In this document: one piece after another, positions 34,321 through 44,211 of the stretch
Layout: every line of letters begins with the position of its first letter
Numbering within the stretch: position 1 is the stretch's first letter
DNA from: Brachionus rotundiformis
Lineage: Eukaryota > Rotifera > Eurotatoria > Ploima > Brachionidae
Direction: 5' to 3'
DNA length: 64,000 bases
NCBI GenBank assembly: GCA_016802295.1
Contig: JAESIW010000137.1
Span: 1,541,318 to 1,605,317 of the forward strand
Translations under genes and position numbers: made by a program
The notes under the pieces: model-generated
What the model saw: only the letters and a program-made list of their open reading frames with translations
The model's database searches: none
What the model was told of the DNA's origin: nothing

Positions 34321-36000
34321 CTAATTGTCTACCATATCTACACTATTTTCTAAAGCATTCCTGACATAACGCTCAGCTAGTTTATCTAGTCTGTGATCAA
34401 TTTTATTGAGAGATAGTTGTGACCAACCTTCGTGGTAGAGGATTTCTGAGGGGATGTCGAACTTTAGTTTTAGAATACTTCTTATAGCAGAATTTTGAAT
34501 AACTTGGAGCTTACGAACCAGGTTTTTCGATAGGGTATTTAAACAAGGAAAATAATAATCTAATATAGAACCTATAAGTGATTTATATATTGTTGATAAA
34601 GTTTTATTACTTAAGCCCCATTTGGAGTTTGATAAAATTTTGATAATATTTAGTAATGAAAAACACTTTACTCTTTTTTCATTTACGAGTGCATTAAAAC
34701 TCAAAGATTCGTCAAATGTGACGCCCAAGAACTTTATATTCTTTTCATATGGGATCTTACCACCTGAAAGGTTTAGTTTAAAATTATATTTAGTTTTTAT
34801 ACTTCTTCTAAAAACAGTATAACTACATTTTTCTGGTGACATTTTCATCTTCCATTTTACTAACCTTAAGACTGAACCTTGAGGGACACCTGCTTCAATC
34901 ATAAATTCGCTCGACACAAAATCATTTACTTTCACTTTGAAAACCCTGTTTCTTAAAAAGTCTCTTATCCAAAAGATTATATAGGCTGGTATATTATTTT
35001 TGATAAGTTTGTATAGAAGCCCTTTATGCCAAACTTTGTCAAAAGCCTTTGATATATCAAAAAAAAGTGAACACACTTTCTTGGATCTATTAAAAGACTC
35101 AGCAACTTTTTGAATAAGAAAGAATAAATTATCTGCAGTACGTCTATTTTTCCTAAAGCCGGACTGTTCTTTTTTTAATATTTTCTTATTTTCTATTTGG
35201 TTGTATAAACGTTCTTGCATTATCCTCTCTAAAATTTTTCCTAAGCAACTACACAGACTAACTGGTCTATAATTATTCGGGTCAAAAGCAGTTAGTTTTT
35301 TTTTTAAGATCATAGTAATTTGTGTAGATTTCCACTGAGTGGGAAATTTACCCATCTCTAGACTTTTATTAAATAAATTCAGAATTTCTTTAGTTGTAGT
35401 CAAATTTAGATTTTTCAACATTAGGTTATGTATCTTATCTGAACCGGAGCTAGAGAAATTCTTTGCCTTTTTTAGCGATTTAATTAATTCACTCACAGTG
35501 ATTGTTTCATGTTTTGGCAGTTCTGGAAAAATGCAGAAAAATTTAGCAACTAAGTTTTCAACCTCCATTTCAGAGACTAAGTCTGATTTGTCATCATTGT
35601 TTTTAAAAATTTCTGATAGTCTTTCTCCAAACACTATACTTTTTTCCTCGTCTGTAATAAATTCTTTTTTATCTAGAATTAGTGTTGGTATTTTAGATTT
35701 ATTAGCTGAGTTTCTAAACTTGTTTATTCTTCTCCAGTAGGATCTAGATAGTCTTTTATTTTTATTTGCAAAGTCTTCCCAATTTTTGTTTTTAAAATCT
35801 TTTATCTTAAGCTTTACTCGTGCAGTGACTTTATTAAACTCAGTTTTATCAATATTTGATCTCGATCTAAAATATTTTCTTCTCAATTTTCTCCTTTCTT
35901 TAATTAGTTTGACTATTTCCGAAGGAAGTCGGTTTTTGAAAATTTTTTGACTGATCTTAGGTAAAGTTTTATATATTTTTATTTTATTTTATAGTTTTAT
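34321..36000 (-). mobile_element. 5'-truncated LINE ORF2 with in-frame loss of the catalytic RT motif
   Basis: A reading of more than 520 codons (Met at 35886, open upstream to about 36000 without Met) has the linker 'DKIHNLMLKNL', RT motifs 'NNYRPVSLCSCLGKILERIM', 'EQSGFRKNRRTADNL', 'LFFDISKAFDKVWHKGLLYK', 'IEAGVPQGSVL' and the C-terminal block 'GSILDYYFPCLNTL' / 'KLQVIQNSAIRSIL'. Directly after GVPQGSVL the sequence jumps to 'LVKWKMKMSPEKCSY', so the segment that should hold the F/YADD catalytic aspartates is absent without disturbing the frame. The endonuclease domain and ORF1 are missing at the 5' end. Inactive copy of a jockey/I-like LINE; clade not resolved. Confidence 0.9.
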
Positions 36001-36492
36001 ATATCTAATGAAAAAGTCTGAATTTAATACAAATTACATAGATGATTGACGTGGGAACTTTTATGCCTTTCATACTTAATTTATTAGTCAATTTTTCAAA
36101 CATTTGATTTTTAGAGATAGAAAACAAATTAATCAAGGACAATTAAAAATTTTAAAATTTAAAATGCTGATGAAATTTTTAATTAGATAAATATTAAAAT
36201 TTTTTAAAAGTATAAAATTAAACAAAAAAATTAGCAAAAACATCTAAATGAAATTTTTAAGATACATTTAAAAAAAAATTAAAATTAAGTTATAATTCCA
36301 TTCAATTTTTTTTTAAATTAATGATAATCGTTTGATGACATTGCTTCACTTATTTCGGTAAAAATTTCAGTTTGTATTCGTCCAAGTTTTACCAACAATA
36401 TTAAATACTTTGTAAATGCCCATCTTTTAAAGCTATCGTAACTTAAAATTATCAATAAATAATATATTTTTATATAAACTTTTATTTTTATT
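36001..36492. other. AT-rich spacer before the ADCK5-like gene 3' end
   Basis: No features recognised; likely includes the 3' untranslated region of the ADCK5-like gene. Confidence 0.4.
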
Positions 36493-39400
36493 TTACGCAA
36501 TTATCAAATCGAAAATTCTTATTTCGAACCATGTCCTGAATCTTGATTGCCAGCCGAGTTTCATTTGTTCCTTATAGGCACCAGAAATGGCTATCCTAGC
36601 CATTATGGTATGCCTATCTACCAAATTTCCATGATCGTGAATAATCGATCGAACAGTGTTCAGGTTTCTATTTAAAAAATCTTAATTTAGGAAAAGGAAA
36701 CCGAGATGACTAGCTAAGCTAAGACAACTACAATACCTAAGTACAAGAAGCATGTATGGATTGACTTGCTTAAGTATCTGCTGTATCTTATCAATTTGAT
36801 CGCGAACTGTCTCTCTCATTTTATTAATATCATTTTCATTAAGTACTCTTTTAAATTTAAGACCCGACTTCCGACTCATCGGAGGCTCCATAGCTAATAT
36901 ATCACAAAATCCGGAATAATCTTGGAAAAAATAAAACTTTAATATAAATATATTGTATAGATGCACAGAGAGATAATGCTATAGATTTTTAAAAGATGCT
37001 AATAGAGTAATTTAAGATTACTAATCATCTCTAATTTTTAATTTTATAATTAAACCTGAAAACAAGGAGCAAGCCTTTGGGAAACTGCTTAAAGACTTTA
37101 GCTATATCATCTTTAATCTCGTCTAAATAAGGCTTGAACTTAATTCGCCATTCGTTTATCTCTTGTTTAGTCATTTTTTTAAACTCTTTTGTAGATGGTA
37201 AGCGGAATTTTCCTTGCTGAATGGCGTTTTGTTGCTCCTTATCAGACATTTTGACCCAGTCAGAATTAAAAATAAATTTGTCATGTATGGGCCGATGCAA
37301 TGGTCTCATTGACAAAAATGCCGAAAATATCATGAAATATTTTTCTAGTTTTAATCAACTCTCAAAAATTAATTTAGTTTTTTGAATAAAATTACCATCT
37401 ACTTTTAACTTGGAAGAATAATATCTCATTTTATTTTCGTCTTTGAGTATTATGTACTTCCATAATTTGCATAGGTTTTTTCGGTCGCCTTCGGTTATTG
37501 TGTCATATAGGCCATGATCCAGAAGGACGATTTCGGCCCCTTAAATTAGTATTAATCTTTTTTAAGTAATAATTAATTTACAAAACAGAGAAAAAAAAAA
37601 CTATTATTAAGCTGTTTTTTATTACAAATAATTTTATTTATAACCAGTTTTATTTTGACCAAGTTACTCGGTTTATCTCAAATTGTATTAAATTGTAATT
37701 AGACTTAGATTCTTGGAGTATTGATAAAACATGATATGAAATAGGACGTTCAAGTAGGACATTTTGTTAGACCATATTTAAAATATGCCATTGGCTCATG
37801 GTATCCATTCTGTGTAAAAGATATAAATGAGTTGGAAAAAGTGCAAAGAAGTTCGACTTGACTAGTCGAGAGAACATTAAGATCCATGTTTTTATAGTAA
37901 TTTTTTTAGATGCTTTTGGGCCCTTGTTTTAATAAATATTAATACTAATTGATATCTTAAATTCTATACAAATTATGGCTATAATAGGACAAGTACTGCG
38001 CATCTCAGTTGCAGATAAAAGTCCGTCAACATTTGGTGCCCGATGGGAGGAACAAAGCGAAAAGAACCGGGACGGACCAGCTATAAATAATGGTGTTTCC
38101 AGAGCCCGAACTTTAGGACGTAGTCCTAAGTGTCCCAGTTCCAGAGAATGGGAAAATAAAAAAAAAGGAGCACAAAACAGTTCTCCGGAGGAAACTTCCA
38201 ATGCAAATGAGCATAAACAATTCGTAATTATTCATCAGCACGCTATTAATCTTACCAAGGTTTTCGCCGGAATAGAGAATCAAAATGTCGAAGAGTGGAT
38301 GGAAGGATTCAGAGCCCAAGCTTACCGGACTGTAAATTGGCTGTGCATGAGGGTCAAAAGATGGAACTAGTAGAGAGAATGAAACACTTAAGCTCTTGTA
38401 GACCAATCTCAGCAACATATTAAACGAAACAAGCAAAGTTGGAGCGTAAAAAAAAACTACAAAACCAAATCTTTGATCCATGAGTTGAGAACATTAAGTT
38501 ATACTAACAGGTTATACAGAATGGATCTGATCGGTCTTCAAATGAGAAGGCAGAGAGGCGATCTTATCAAGGTGTTCAAAATTTTTAATATTTTAGAGAA
38601 GGTGAATCTCGTGAGTGACGTTTGCTTGTATTCTCAATGAAGAAAATATAACCTCAGATCTGGATGAAAGAAAATTTTTCCTTTCTTAAAGCGACTGCTA
38701 CGACCCTATAAGGCTATTCTTGAGCTTGGATACAATTTCAATTCTCAGTTCTATTTACTACTCCTACTCCTACTTCAACTGCCATTAATAATTTTTTTAA
38801 AATAAATTTACTCTCTTTTAGATAGACAAAAATGAATGTATAATATTAAAGCTTAAATTTTTACAAAAATTTTTGAATATTTTATTTTGTCCATCATCTA
38901 AAATCATTTAAACCATCTAAAATCGCCAATTTCTCTTTTTATTTACTTATTTAAAAGATAATTTAGGAAAGGGGAATTTCCAGGGCATCTCGGAATGGCA
39001 TAGCCTTCTTTTCAGCTCTCTTGTTAGCAATTTATAAAATTTAGATTAACTTAAAGAAAATAAAAAATATTCATCATCTCTATTAAGCTAATATTTAAAC
39101 TACTGAAAGATAACATTTTTAATTCACTTAAAATAAGCCCAATAGTTGGTATTCCTTGTAAATCACTTGATTATCCAAACTCTCAATTACTTTTTCTTTT
39201 CTTGAAGCGACTGCTACAGCCCTATAGGGCTATGCTAACCCTTTTAATTTGGCTATTTTTCATTTTGCTGGTAAAATTATTTGATTATTCAAGAACTCTT
39301 GAAACTAAAAAATTTTAAAATTATTACGATTTTTAGTTCCTTCCTTTTTCCTAATAAATATATTTCCATGATGCGGATCTGCATGCACAAAGCCTGTATG

Positions 39401-40621
39401 GAAAATTTGTTCGGCAAAAAGCTTTACCAATTTTTCATCAACCTAAAGCGATATTTAAGATTTTTAAATTAAACAAAAAAAAACATCTATAAACCTCTTT
39501 TAAGTCAAGTCCCATCTTTTTAATTTCCTCTGTTTCGCTTATTTTAACTCCATCAATAAATTCCATACATAATATTTTCTTACAATATACATTTAATAGT
39601 TCGAAAACAATATTTATTTTTTAATTAATAAATTACTTTAGTTGTTAAATTATCATACACTTTGGGCACATAGACAAAATTTAGACTTTTAAGTTCACTA
39701 TAGCACCTTTTCGAATTATTTGCCTCATTAACAAAATCAAGCTCTTTTTCCAAAGTGTCTTTCATTTCCTGGAAAAAATAATTAAATAATTTAAAAATTA
39801 ATCTTTACGTTTTTAGTTTACGTCAAGAACCCAGCTAAAGTTAAAATTTTTGAATGCCAACCCGATCATTTCAAGAATACATCTACAAGTGAACACATCA
39901 CCGGCAAATCTGTCTTGTAAATCAATATACTGTAGTTTGACTGCCATTTGATTTCCCTCATGATCAACAGCCTTATGAACTTGAGCCAAGCTTGCCGCTG
40001 CCATTGGAGTGTAGTCAAATTCTTTAAAAATTTCATTTGGCAATTTTTTAAACTCTTCTTTAAATAGTTCATCAATCTAATTTTAAAATAAACTATCTTA
40101 TCTTTTAATTGATCCGATCTTACATCATTTCCTTCGCTTCTTAAAGCTTGATTTTGAAGTTTTCTCAAAGTAATGTAGAATTCTTTTGGCAAAATGTGGT
40201 TCATTGTGGACAAACCCTGTCCTAGTTTAACATACAACCCTCCGTTTTTGATGCATATATCAACCAGCCTGTTGGCTGATCTCAAGTGGCATTCTTTTAT
40301 ATTATCATTGTACTCATTGCTATTTTCATCCAAACCCCACAAATTCCATTTATAATCAGCAGCAATTTTGAGTCCCACATGAAATGACCTCACAGCTCTT
40401 CTAATTGATTGGAAATTGATGCGAACTTTGCGCTTTTGCTGCGAATCGAGTAGGAATTCATATGAAATAAAAGATCCGGTGGCCAAAATAGAGGTGCCAA
40501 CCAACAAGCGAGGGATTTTGGACAATTTTTTGGGCTGTTCAATTTTAGTGCTTAGATGATTTTTGAGGAAAAAATTTTTATGGTTTAAAAAAAGATTCCG
40601 ACGAGATAATGAATTTATCAT
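36493..40621 (-). CDS. ADCK5: ADCK5-like atypical kinase (ABC1/UbiB family)
   Basis: The minus-strand gene starts MINSLSRRNLF at 40621. The first exon encodes a Ser/Arg-rich N-terminus suited to mitochondrial targeting, a hydrophobic helix ('LLVGTSILATGSFISYEFL') and the ABC1 signature 'KLGQGLSTM' (KxGQ). Exon 39822-40076 has 'AAASLAQVHKA' (Ala-rich loop) and 'QMAVKLQY' (ATP lysine). Later exons have 'ELDFVNEA', 'CMEFIDGVKI', 'FVHADPHHGNIFIR' (catalytic loop) and, at 37397-37539, 'EIVLLDHGLYD' (metal-binding Asp, in place of DFG). C-terminal exons end 'LLVLRNLNTVRSI'. The catalytic residues all look intact. Two homologous alternative exons occur at 37056-37344 and 36737-36920. The intron between 39300 and 37540 is about 1.7 kb and holds a LINE. 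The family regulates coenzyme Q and lipid biology; the exact ADCK5 role is unknown. Confidence 0.88.
36737..37344 (-). other. pair of homologous, apparently mutually exclusive exons in the ADCK5-like gene
   Basis: Exon A (37344 to 37056, 289 nt) reads 'KYFMIFSAFLSMRPLHRPIH' ... 'VFKQFPKGLLLVF'. Exon B (36920 to 36737, 184 nt) reads 'DYSGFCDILAMEPPMSRK' ... 'ILKQVNPYMLLVL'. Both begin after a phase-1 junction and end with AG in phase 2, so either one joins the upstream exon (ending AAAGTAGATG) and the last exon (36667 to 36493) in frame. Including both breaks the frame. Each has its own acceptor and donor. Confidence 0.82.
37740..38800 (+). mobile_element. LINE 3' fragment in an ADCK5-like intron, split by a nested insertion
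   Basis: Plus-strand 'VRPYLKYAIGSWYPF' and 'DINELEKVQRSS' (37765-37860) are the RT C-terminal block. After the insert, 'TLSYTNRLYRMDLIGLQMRR' and 'GDLIKVFKIFN' (38499-38605) continue it. Removing 37882-38498 rejoins the frame at 'RTL|SYTNRL'. Several stops show decay. A 3' tail near 38700 ('GCGACTGCTACGACCCTATA') recurs at 39208-39240, marking a second fragment of the same 3' end. The LINE is antisense to the kinase gene. Confidence 0.82.
37882..38486 (+). mobile_element. 605-bp nested insertion with 12-bp target-site duplication and gag-like ORF
   Basis: The 12-mer GAGAACATTAAG stands at 37870-37881 and again at 38487-38498, bracketing an insert whose composition is clearly less AT-rich. 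It holds a 131-codon frame (37975-38370). The frame's C-terminal part, 'FAGIENQNVEEWMEGFRAQA', resembles the start of the retrotransposon gag domain ('F.G...VEEWL..F'). Upstream is a Ser/Arg/Pro-rich low-complexity region. No terminal repeats, integrase or RT were seen. Probably a retroposed piece of a larger element. Confidence 0.65.
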
Positions 40622-40806
40622 TATATCTTAAATATTTGGTAGACTTATTTTTAAAAAGAAAATTATTCATTTATAAACGATTATTAATTACCGTCTTTTA
40701 TTGATTTAAACAATCTTTTAATCTTTAATTTGTTTATTAAAATTTATATTTTTAAAAATTTAATATCAGATCTAATACAGACAGTTAAGATAAAACACAC
40801 TAGATT

Positions 40807-41004
40807 TTATTCAAAATCATGGACAAAGTTTTCTGAATAAGTCATTACAGAACTCCAGACAGTATACGCAATAAGAATGACAAAAACAAATACCAAAATT
40901 AGCAAAAATGACGAAGCTTCGGACTTGGTTTTGTTGACTAAAGCTTCTTTACCATTCAATTCTTTCTTCAATGAGTCTGGAATGCGTCTTTTGATCTGAG
41001 CCAT
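40807..41004 (-). CDS. small single-pass membrane protein, unknown
   Basis: 65 codons in one exon, start ATG at 41004, stop at 40807. A basic N-terminus (MAQIKRRIPDSLKKELNGK) precedes a single hydrophobic helix at residues about 32-54 ('SFLLILVFVFVILIAYTVW') and a short acidic end (VHDFE). Codon use and position between two conserved genes suggest a real gene rather than chance. It resembles small ER or mitochondrial membrane proteins in layout, but I recognise no family; SEC61B, SEC61G, SERP1 and SMCO4 were considered and do not fit. Confidence 0.55.
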   Translation of the reverse strand: MAQIKRRIPDSLKKELNGKEALVNKTKSEASSFLLILVFVFVILIAYTVWSSVMTYSENFVHDFE

Positions 41005-41570
41005 TAAAAATTTTTATATCAAAAATCTAAAATTAAAAATATTTAACTTAGAAGTTTTTCAATCAAATTGCTTATAACCTTATCACTTCTTTTGAATTAT
41101 TGATCGTTTAATAGTTAATATTAAAAAATACTAAAAAATTATACGAACGAAAAATTTGCATATTTAACTAATAAAAACTTACTTTCAATACTAAAAAAAA
41201 TTTAGTTTATTTATAGGCATTTGTTTAACAAGTTTAATAAAAAATAAATAAAAAGTCATTATTTATTTCTAGTAAAAGTATTCGAATAATTTTGAAATTT
41301 AATGAGCCAAATTTTGTCAAATCTAAAAGCTGAAACACAACTTGCCACAACTCAAATTGGCCCCGCTTTAAATTTTTTAATTCAATTTTTACTTATTAAT
41401 AATTTTAACTTAATACGAAATTTTATTCCCGTTCTTTTTGGTTAGAAACAAATTCATAATAAATATTTTAAATAAAGTTGTAACACTTAAATAATATTTT
41501 ATTTTTTAATATCTAGAAAATCAATAAAATTTAATTTTAGAAAGTTTTTTAAACTAGGTAAATCGCTGGT
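41005..41570. other. spacer between SDHD and the small membrane-protein gene
   Basis: A/T-rich and without open frames. It should contain the SDHD 3' untranslated region and the promoter of the small membrane-protein gene (both minus strand); no specific site is recognisable. Confidence 0.4.
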
Positions 41571-42154
41571 TTACAGGGACCAAATTTTTTTAATAGCTTT
41601 TGACAAGCCAACATCACTGTAATTAAAGTAACATAAACCAATGAAAGCAACAATTGAAGCCGTGTACATTAAGCCTAGAACCACTTTGGGCAATGTTTTT
41701 CCATGAACATAATCAATAATGATGCTGTGGCATCCCCAGTTGGCATGAAGTACCAAAGCAGCAGCCAACAAATAATCAGTTACTGCGGTTTCCAGTAAAA
41801 TACTTCCTGGTATTATAGCAAGCAAGCCTACGGCCACATATCGTTCGATAGTCCAATGTTGACCGGCATGCTCATCTCTGACAAGCGGAGATCTGTGCGG
41901 ATGAACAGAAGCTACTGCTCTAAGAATTTGGTTCACAGGGACTCTGGTTTGTTGAGCTATTTGGTTAGGTTGAGTTGAAAAGAGAATATTTTTTCGAGCA
42001 AGCTTATATAAAAATTTAAATAAGAAACTAAAATTTGGTAAAATGGTACTGCTCCAGCTCGTCCACTATTTAACGAAGATTGGATTGACGAGTATGGTCT
42101 TATGATGTTGTTTAATGAACGAAATCCTCCTCTAAATAAGCTCATTGATGTCAT
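41571..42154 (-). CDS. SDHD: succinate dehydrogenase cytochrome b small subunit (CybS)
   Basis: Two exons joined over a 50-bp intron (about 41999-42048, GTACCA...ATAAG). The N-terminus (MTSMSLFRGGFRSLNNIIRP) is a typical mitochondrial presequence. The mature part has 'GQHWTIERYVAVGLLAIIPG', 'DYLLAAALVLHANWG' with the haem-ligand histidine, 'IDYVHG' with the quinone-site Asp-Tyr, and the terminal 'GLCYFNYSDVGLSKAI', all CybS hallmarks. Three membrane helices are evident. It anchors complex II in the inner mitochondrial membrane and takes part in ubiquinone reduction. Length about 170 aa, normal for the family. Joining the exons directly gives 'NSGRAGALARKNILFST', in frame. Confidence 0.93.
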
Positions 42155-42706
42155 TTTCTAAAAAAAATTTATTGAAAAATTTACTATAAGGAAATATCGG
42201 GTGTAAAATTTTAAAAAAAGCGTCTTTTATTTAAATTTTTTCGCTTAAAATATAAATAGCTTTAATTTATGTTCAGAATTGGTCGTATTTTTATGATAAT
42301 TAAATGAGCTTTTACCAAAGAAGAGAATAAAAATAAATTTTTTGCATAACGCTGAATTTTCTAGCAATAATTAAGAATTAAAAAATTTATAATTTATATA
42401 AGTTTATTTTTTGTTTGAATCTAGAAATATTTCTTTTATTTAAAAAATAATCTTCAAATTTAAATAAATGTATTCACATCGAATTTGTCTGCTAAATTTA
42501 AATTCTGTTAGCTAATTTAAAAAAAACATATATATATACTATGATACAATGAATTAACCTTTTTTACGTAAAATGTATTATATTAACGGTGTTTTACCAT
42601 ATATCATATACAATATGATAATAAAAAAATAGAATTTAAGATGAAATATGAATATTTATGGTAAATTTGGGATATTTTTTCGTATATTAGGTGTGATAAT
42701 TTTTTA
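42155..42706. other. spacer between SDHD and the Rep element
   Basis: A/T-rich host-like sequence with a TA-dinucleotide stretch near 42530. No gene or RNA seen. Confidence 0.4.
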
Positions 42707-42777
42707 GAACGAAATATACTTAAATTTTGGTTATTCTTAACAATCAAAAATAAAAAATACTGAATAAAAAGAATTTA
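42707..42777. repeat. 71-bp direct repeat, left copy, flanking the Rep element
   Basis: Identical over 71 bp to 44141-44211, beginning GAACGAAATATACTTAAATT and ending AAAAAGAATTTA. Very A/T-rich, unlike the coding body between the copies. Offset between copies is 1434 bp. Confidence 0.95.
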
Positions 42778-42795
42778 ACTTAATTATAAAAAAAC

Positions 42796-44110
42796 TTACC
42801 TTGGCCAGTTTGTATCGTTAATGATCTTGGCCGCTATTGTACGATATTCCTTTTTCCATGGCTCACTTGGCCTATGGAAAAGGTTTGCATATTCAATCGA
42901 ATCCATATTGAAGCATATGAATCTTCTTGAAAATTCTGTTTTTGCTGCTATAGCTCGTTGCAGCACATTGTAATCGATATACTCATCCGGATTGAATGAG
43001 ATAAGAAAACGTTCGATTGCAAGATCGATGTCCTCGACGGAGGACTTGTTTTTTGCGAGCCTTACGTGGAGGCCGCTTCCGCTTAATTGTTCCTTTATGA
43101 AACATAACGTGTCGTTTAATGTGATTTTTTTAAGCAAGTTCACAAACTTGCACTCCTCGATGACGATCGAGGAGATTTGCGCTCGTGCGGCGCTATCATA
43201 TTTTAGAGTGTCCTCCTTCACAAATTGCGTTCCGGGCCAAATATGATAGGCCCCGAACGAATCTGCGAGGATTTCACAAGTGGTCGACTTATATGTCGAC
43301 GCTTTACTGGCCAGGAATAGTGCTTTTCCCGTCTCGGTACTATGCGACTCCATTTTATTACGCAGTTCCCTTAGGAACTTTAGATACGAAGTGAATGGAG
43401 CTAATTTCGCAAATTGTTGTTTCGGAATAGGCAGGACCCTATCTTCTTCTTGTCTCTGCCTTTCCAGGGACATGAATCCCTCATAATCCTTTTTCGAAAG
43501 ACGTAAATTCACACAGTCTTTCTTCCAACTATTTTGTTTCGGGTATTCCTCCCGAAACTCGGCCATTTCCTCAGCCGAATGTTTGGGTTTAGATTTCATC
43601 GTCTTAACCCGTTTGACGAGAGTGGTGGTTTTATTCCCAGACCACTCAAGACGTTCATCATCGACGATGACCGTTTTCTGCTTTAAATAGTTGACGGTGT
43701 TGTTGAAATGAGAGAGGTCTTTAATCTCCGTGAAGTGCATTCCCATGAATGCGGACTTCGCGTTGGGATTCATGATACCCAACTGCCGGAGAGATTCCAA
43801 AGACATATCTCTCATAATTCTTAAAAAGATAATATTAGCTAAAAAAAAATAAAAAATGTCACTAACCTTTTAGTGAACCTCGGAACTCCGAGGACGTGTA
43901 TATGTCCTCTGGTTGCTCCGCTTGGAGGATCATACGATATGATCCTCACGCGGTCAAATAATTCTTGGACGTTTTTTTCCGTCACTGGACCGTAATTCAG
44001 TTCACAGTGACGGATGTCGGACGAACGGTAAAATTTTGTAGGCTGGTACGTCGGTAACTCAGCCTCTTCTGCATTACGTTTTGAAATTCTTATTCCGGAA
44101 ACGCCTGGTT
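42796..44110 (-). pseudogene. integrated CRESS-DNA-type replication initiator (Rep), HUH plus SF3 helicase
   Basis: Two exon-like parts (about 44108-43869 and 43819-42796) join across a 49-bp GTTAGT...TTAAG intron in frame. The first part carries a motif-I-like 'HCELNYGPVTEKNV' and the HUH motif 'GHIHVLGV'. The second has motif III 'NYLKQK' with the Y and K of the nicking site, then a superfamily-3 helicase-like region: a degenerate Walker A 'SKASTYKST' lacking the usual glycines, a Walker B-like 'SSIVIEECKF', and conserved-looking downstream helices. No in-frame ATG precedes the HUH part before a TAA, so the N-terminus is missing or in an unrecognised exon. Base composition is much richer in G+C than the surroundings. 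The long intact frame suggests recent entry or selection. It could be a viral relic, a Rep-encoding plasmid or satellite, or a domesticated gene. Confidence 0.75.
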
Positions 44111-44140
44111 GAACGTTTTATTGAACTTTTAAATTTTTTT

Positions 44141-44211
44141 GAACGAAATATACTTAAATTTTGGTTATTCTTAACAATCAAAAATAAAAAATACTGAATA
44201 AAAAGAATTTA
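44141..44211. repeat. 71-bp direct repeat, right copy, flanking the Rep element
   Basis: Second perfect copy of the 71-bp repeat. Bases outside the two copies differ (ACTTAATT versus TCATAAGA), so the repeat ends sharply. Confidence 0.95.

Noticed and set aside
37929..38481. Minus-strand frames opposite the gag-like ORF
   Set aside because: Shadows of the plus-strand frame in the less A/T-rich insert; no recognisable domain.
42992..43486. Plus-strand frames across the Rep element
   Set aside because: Antisense shadows of the Rep coding strand, which has coherent HUH and helicase motifs.
42707..44211. LTR retrotransposon explanation for the 71-bp repeats
   Set aside because: Repeats lack TG...CA ends and there is no gag, integrase or RT between them; the enclosed gene is a Rep.
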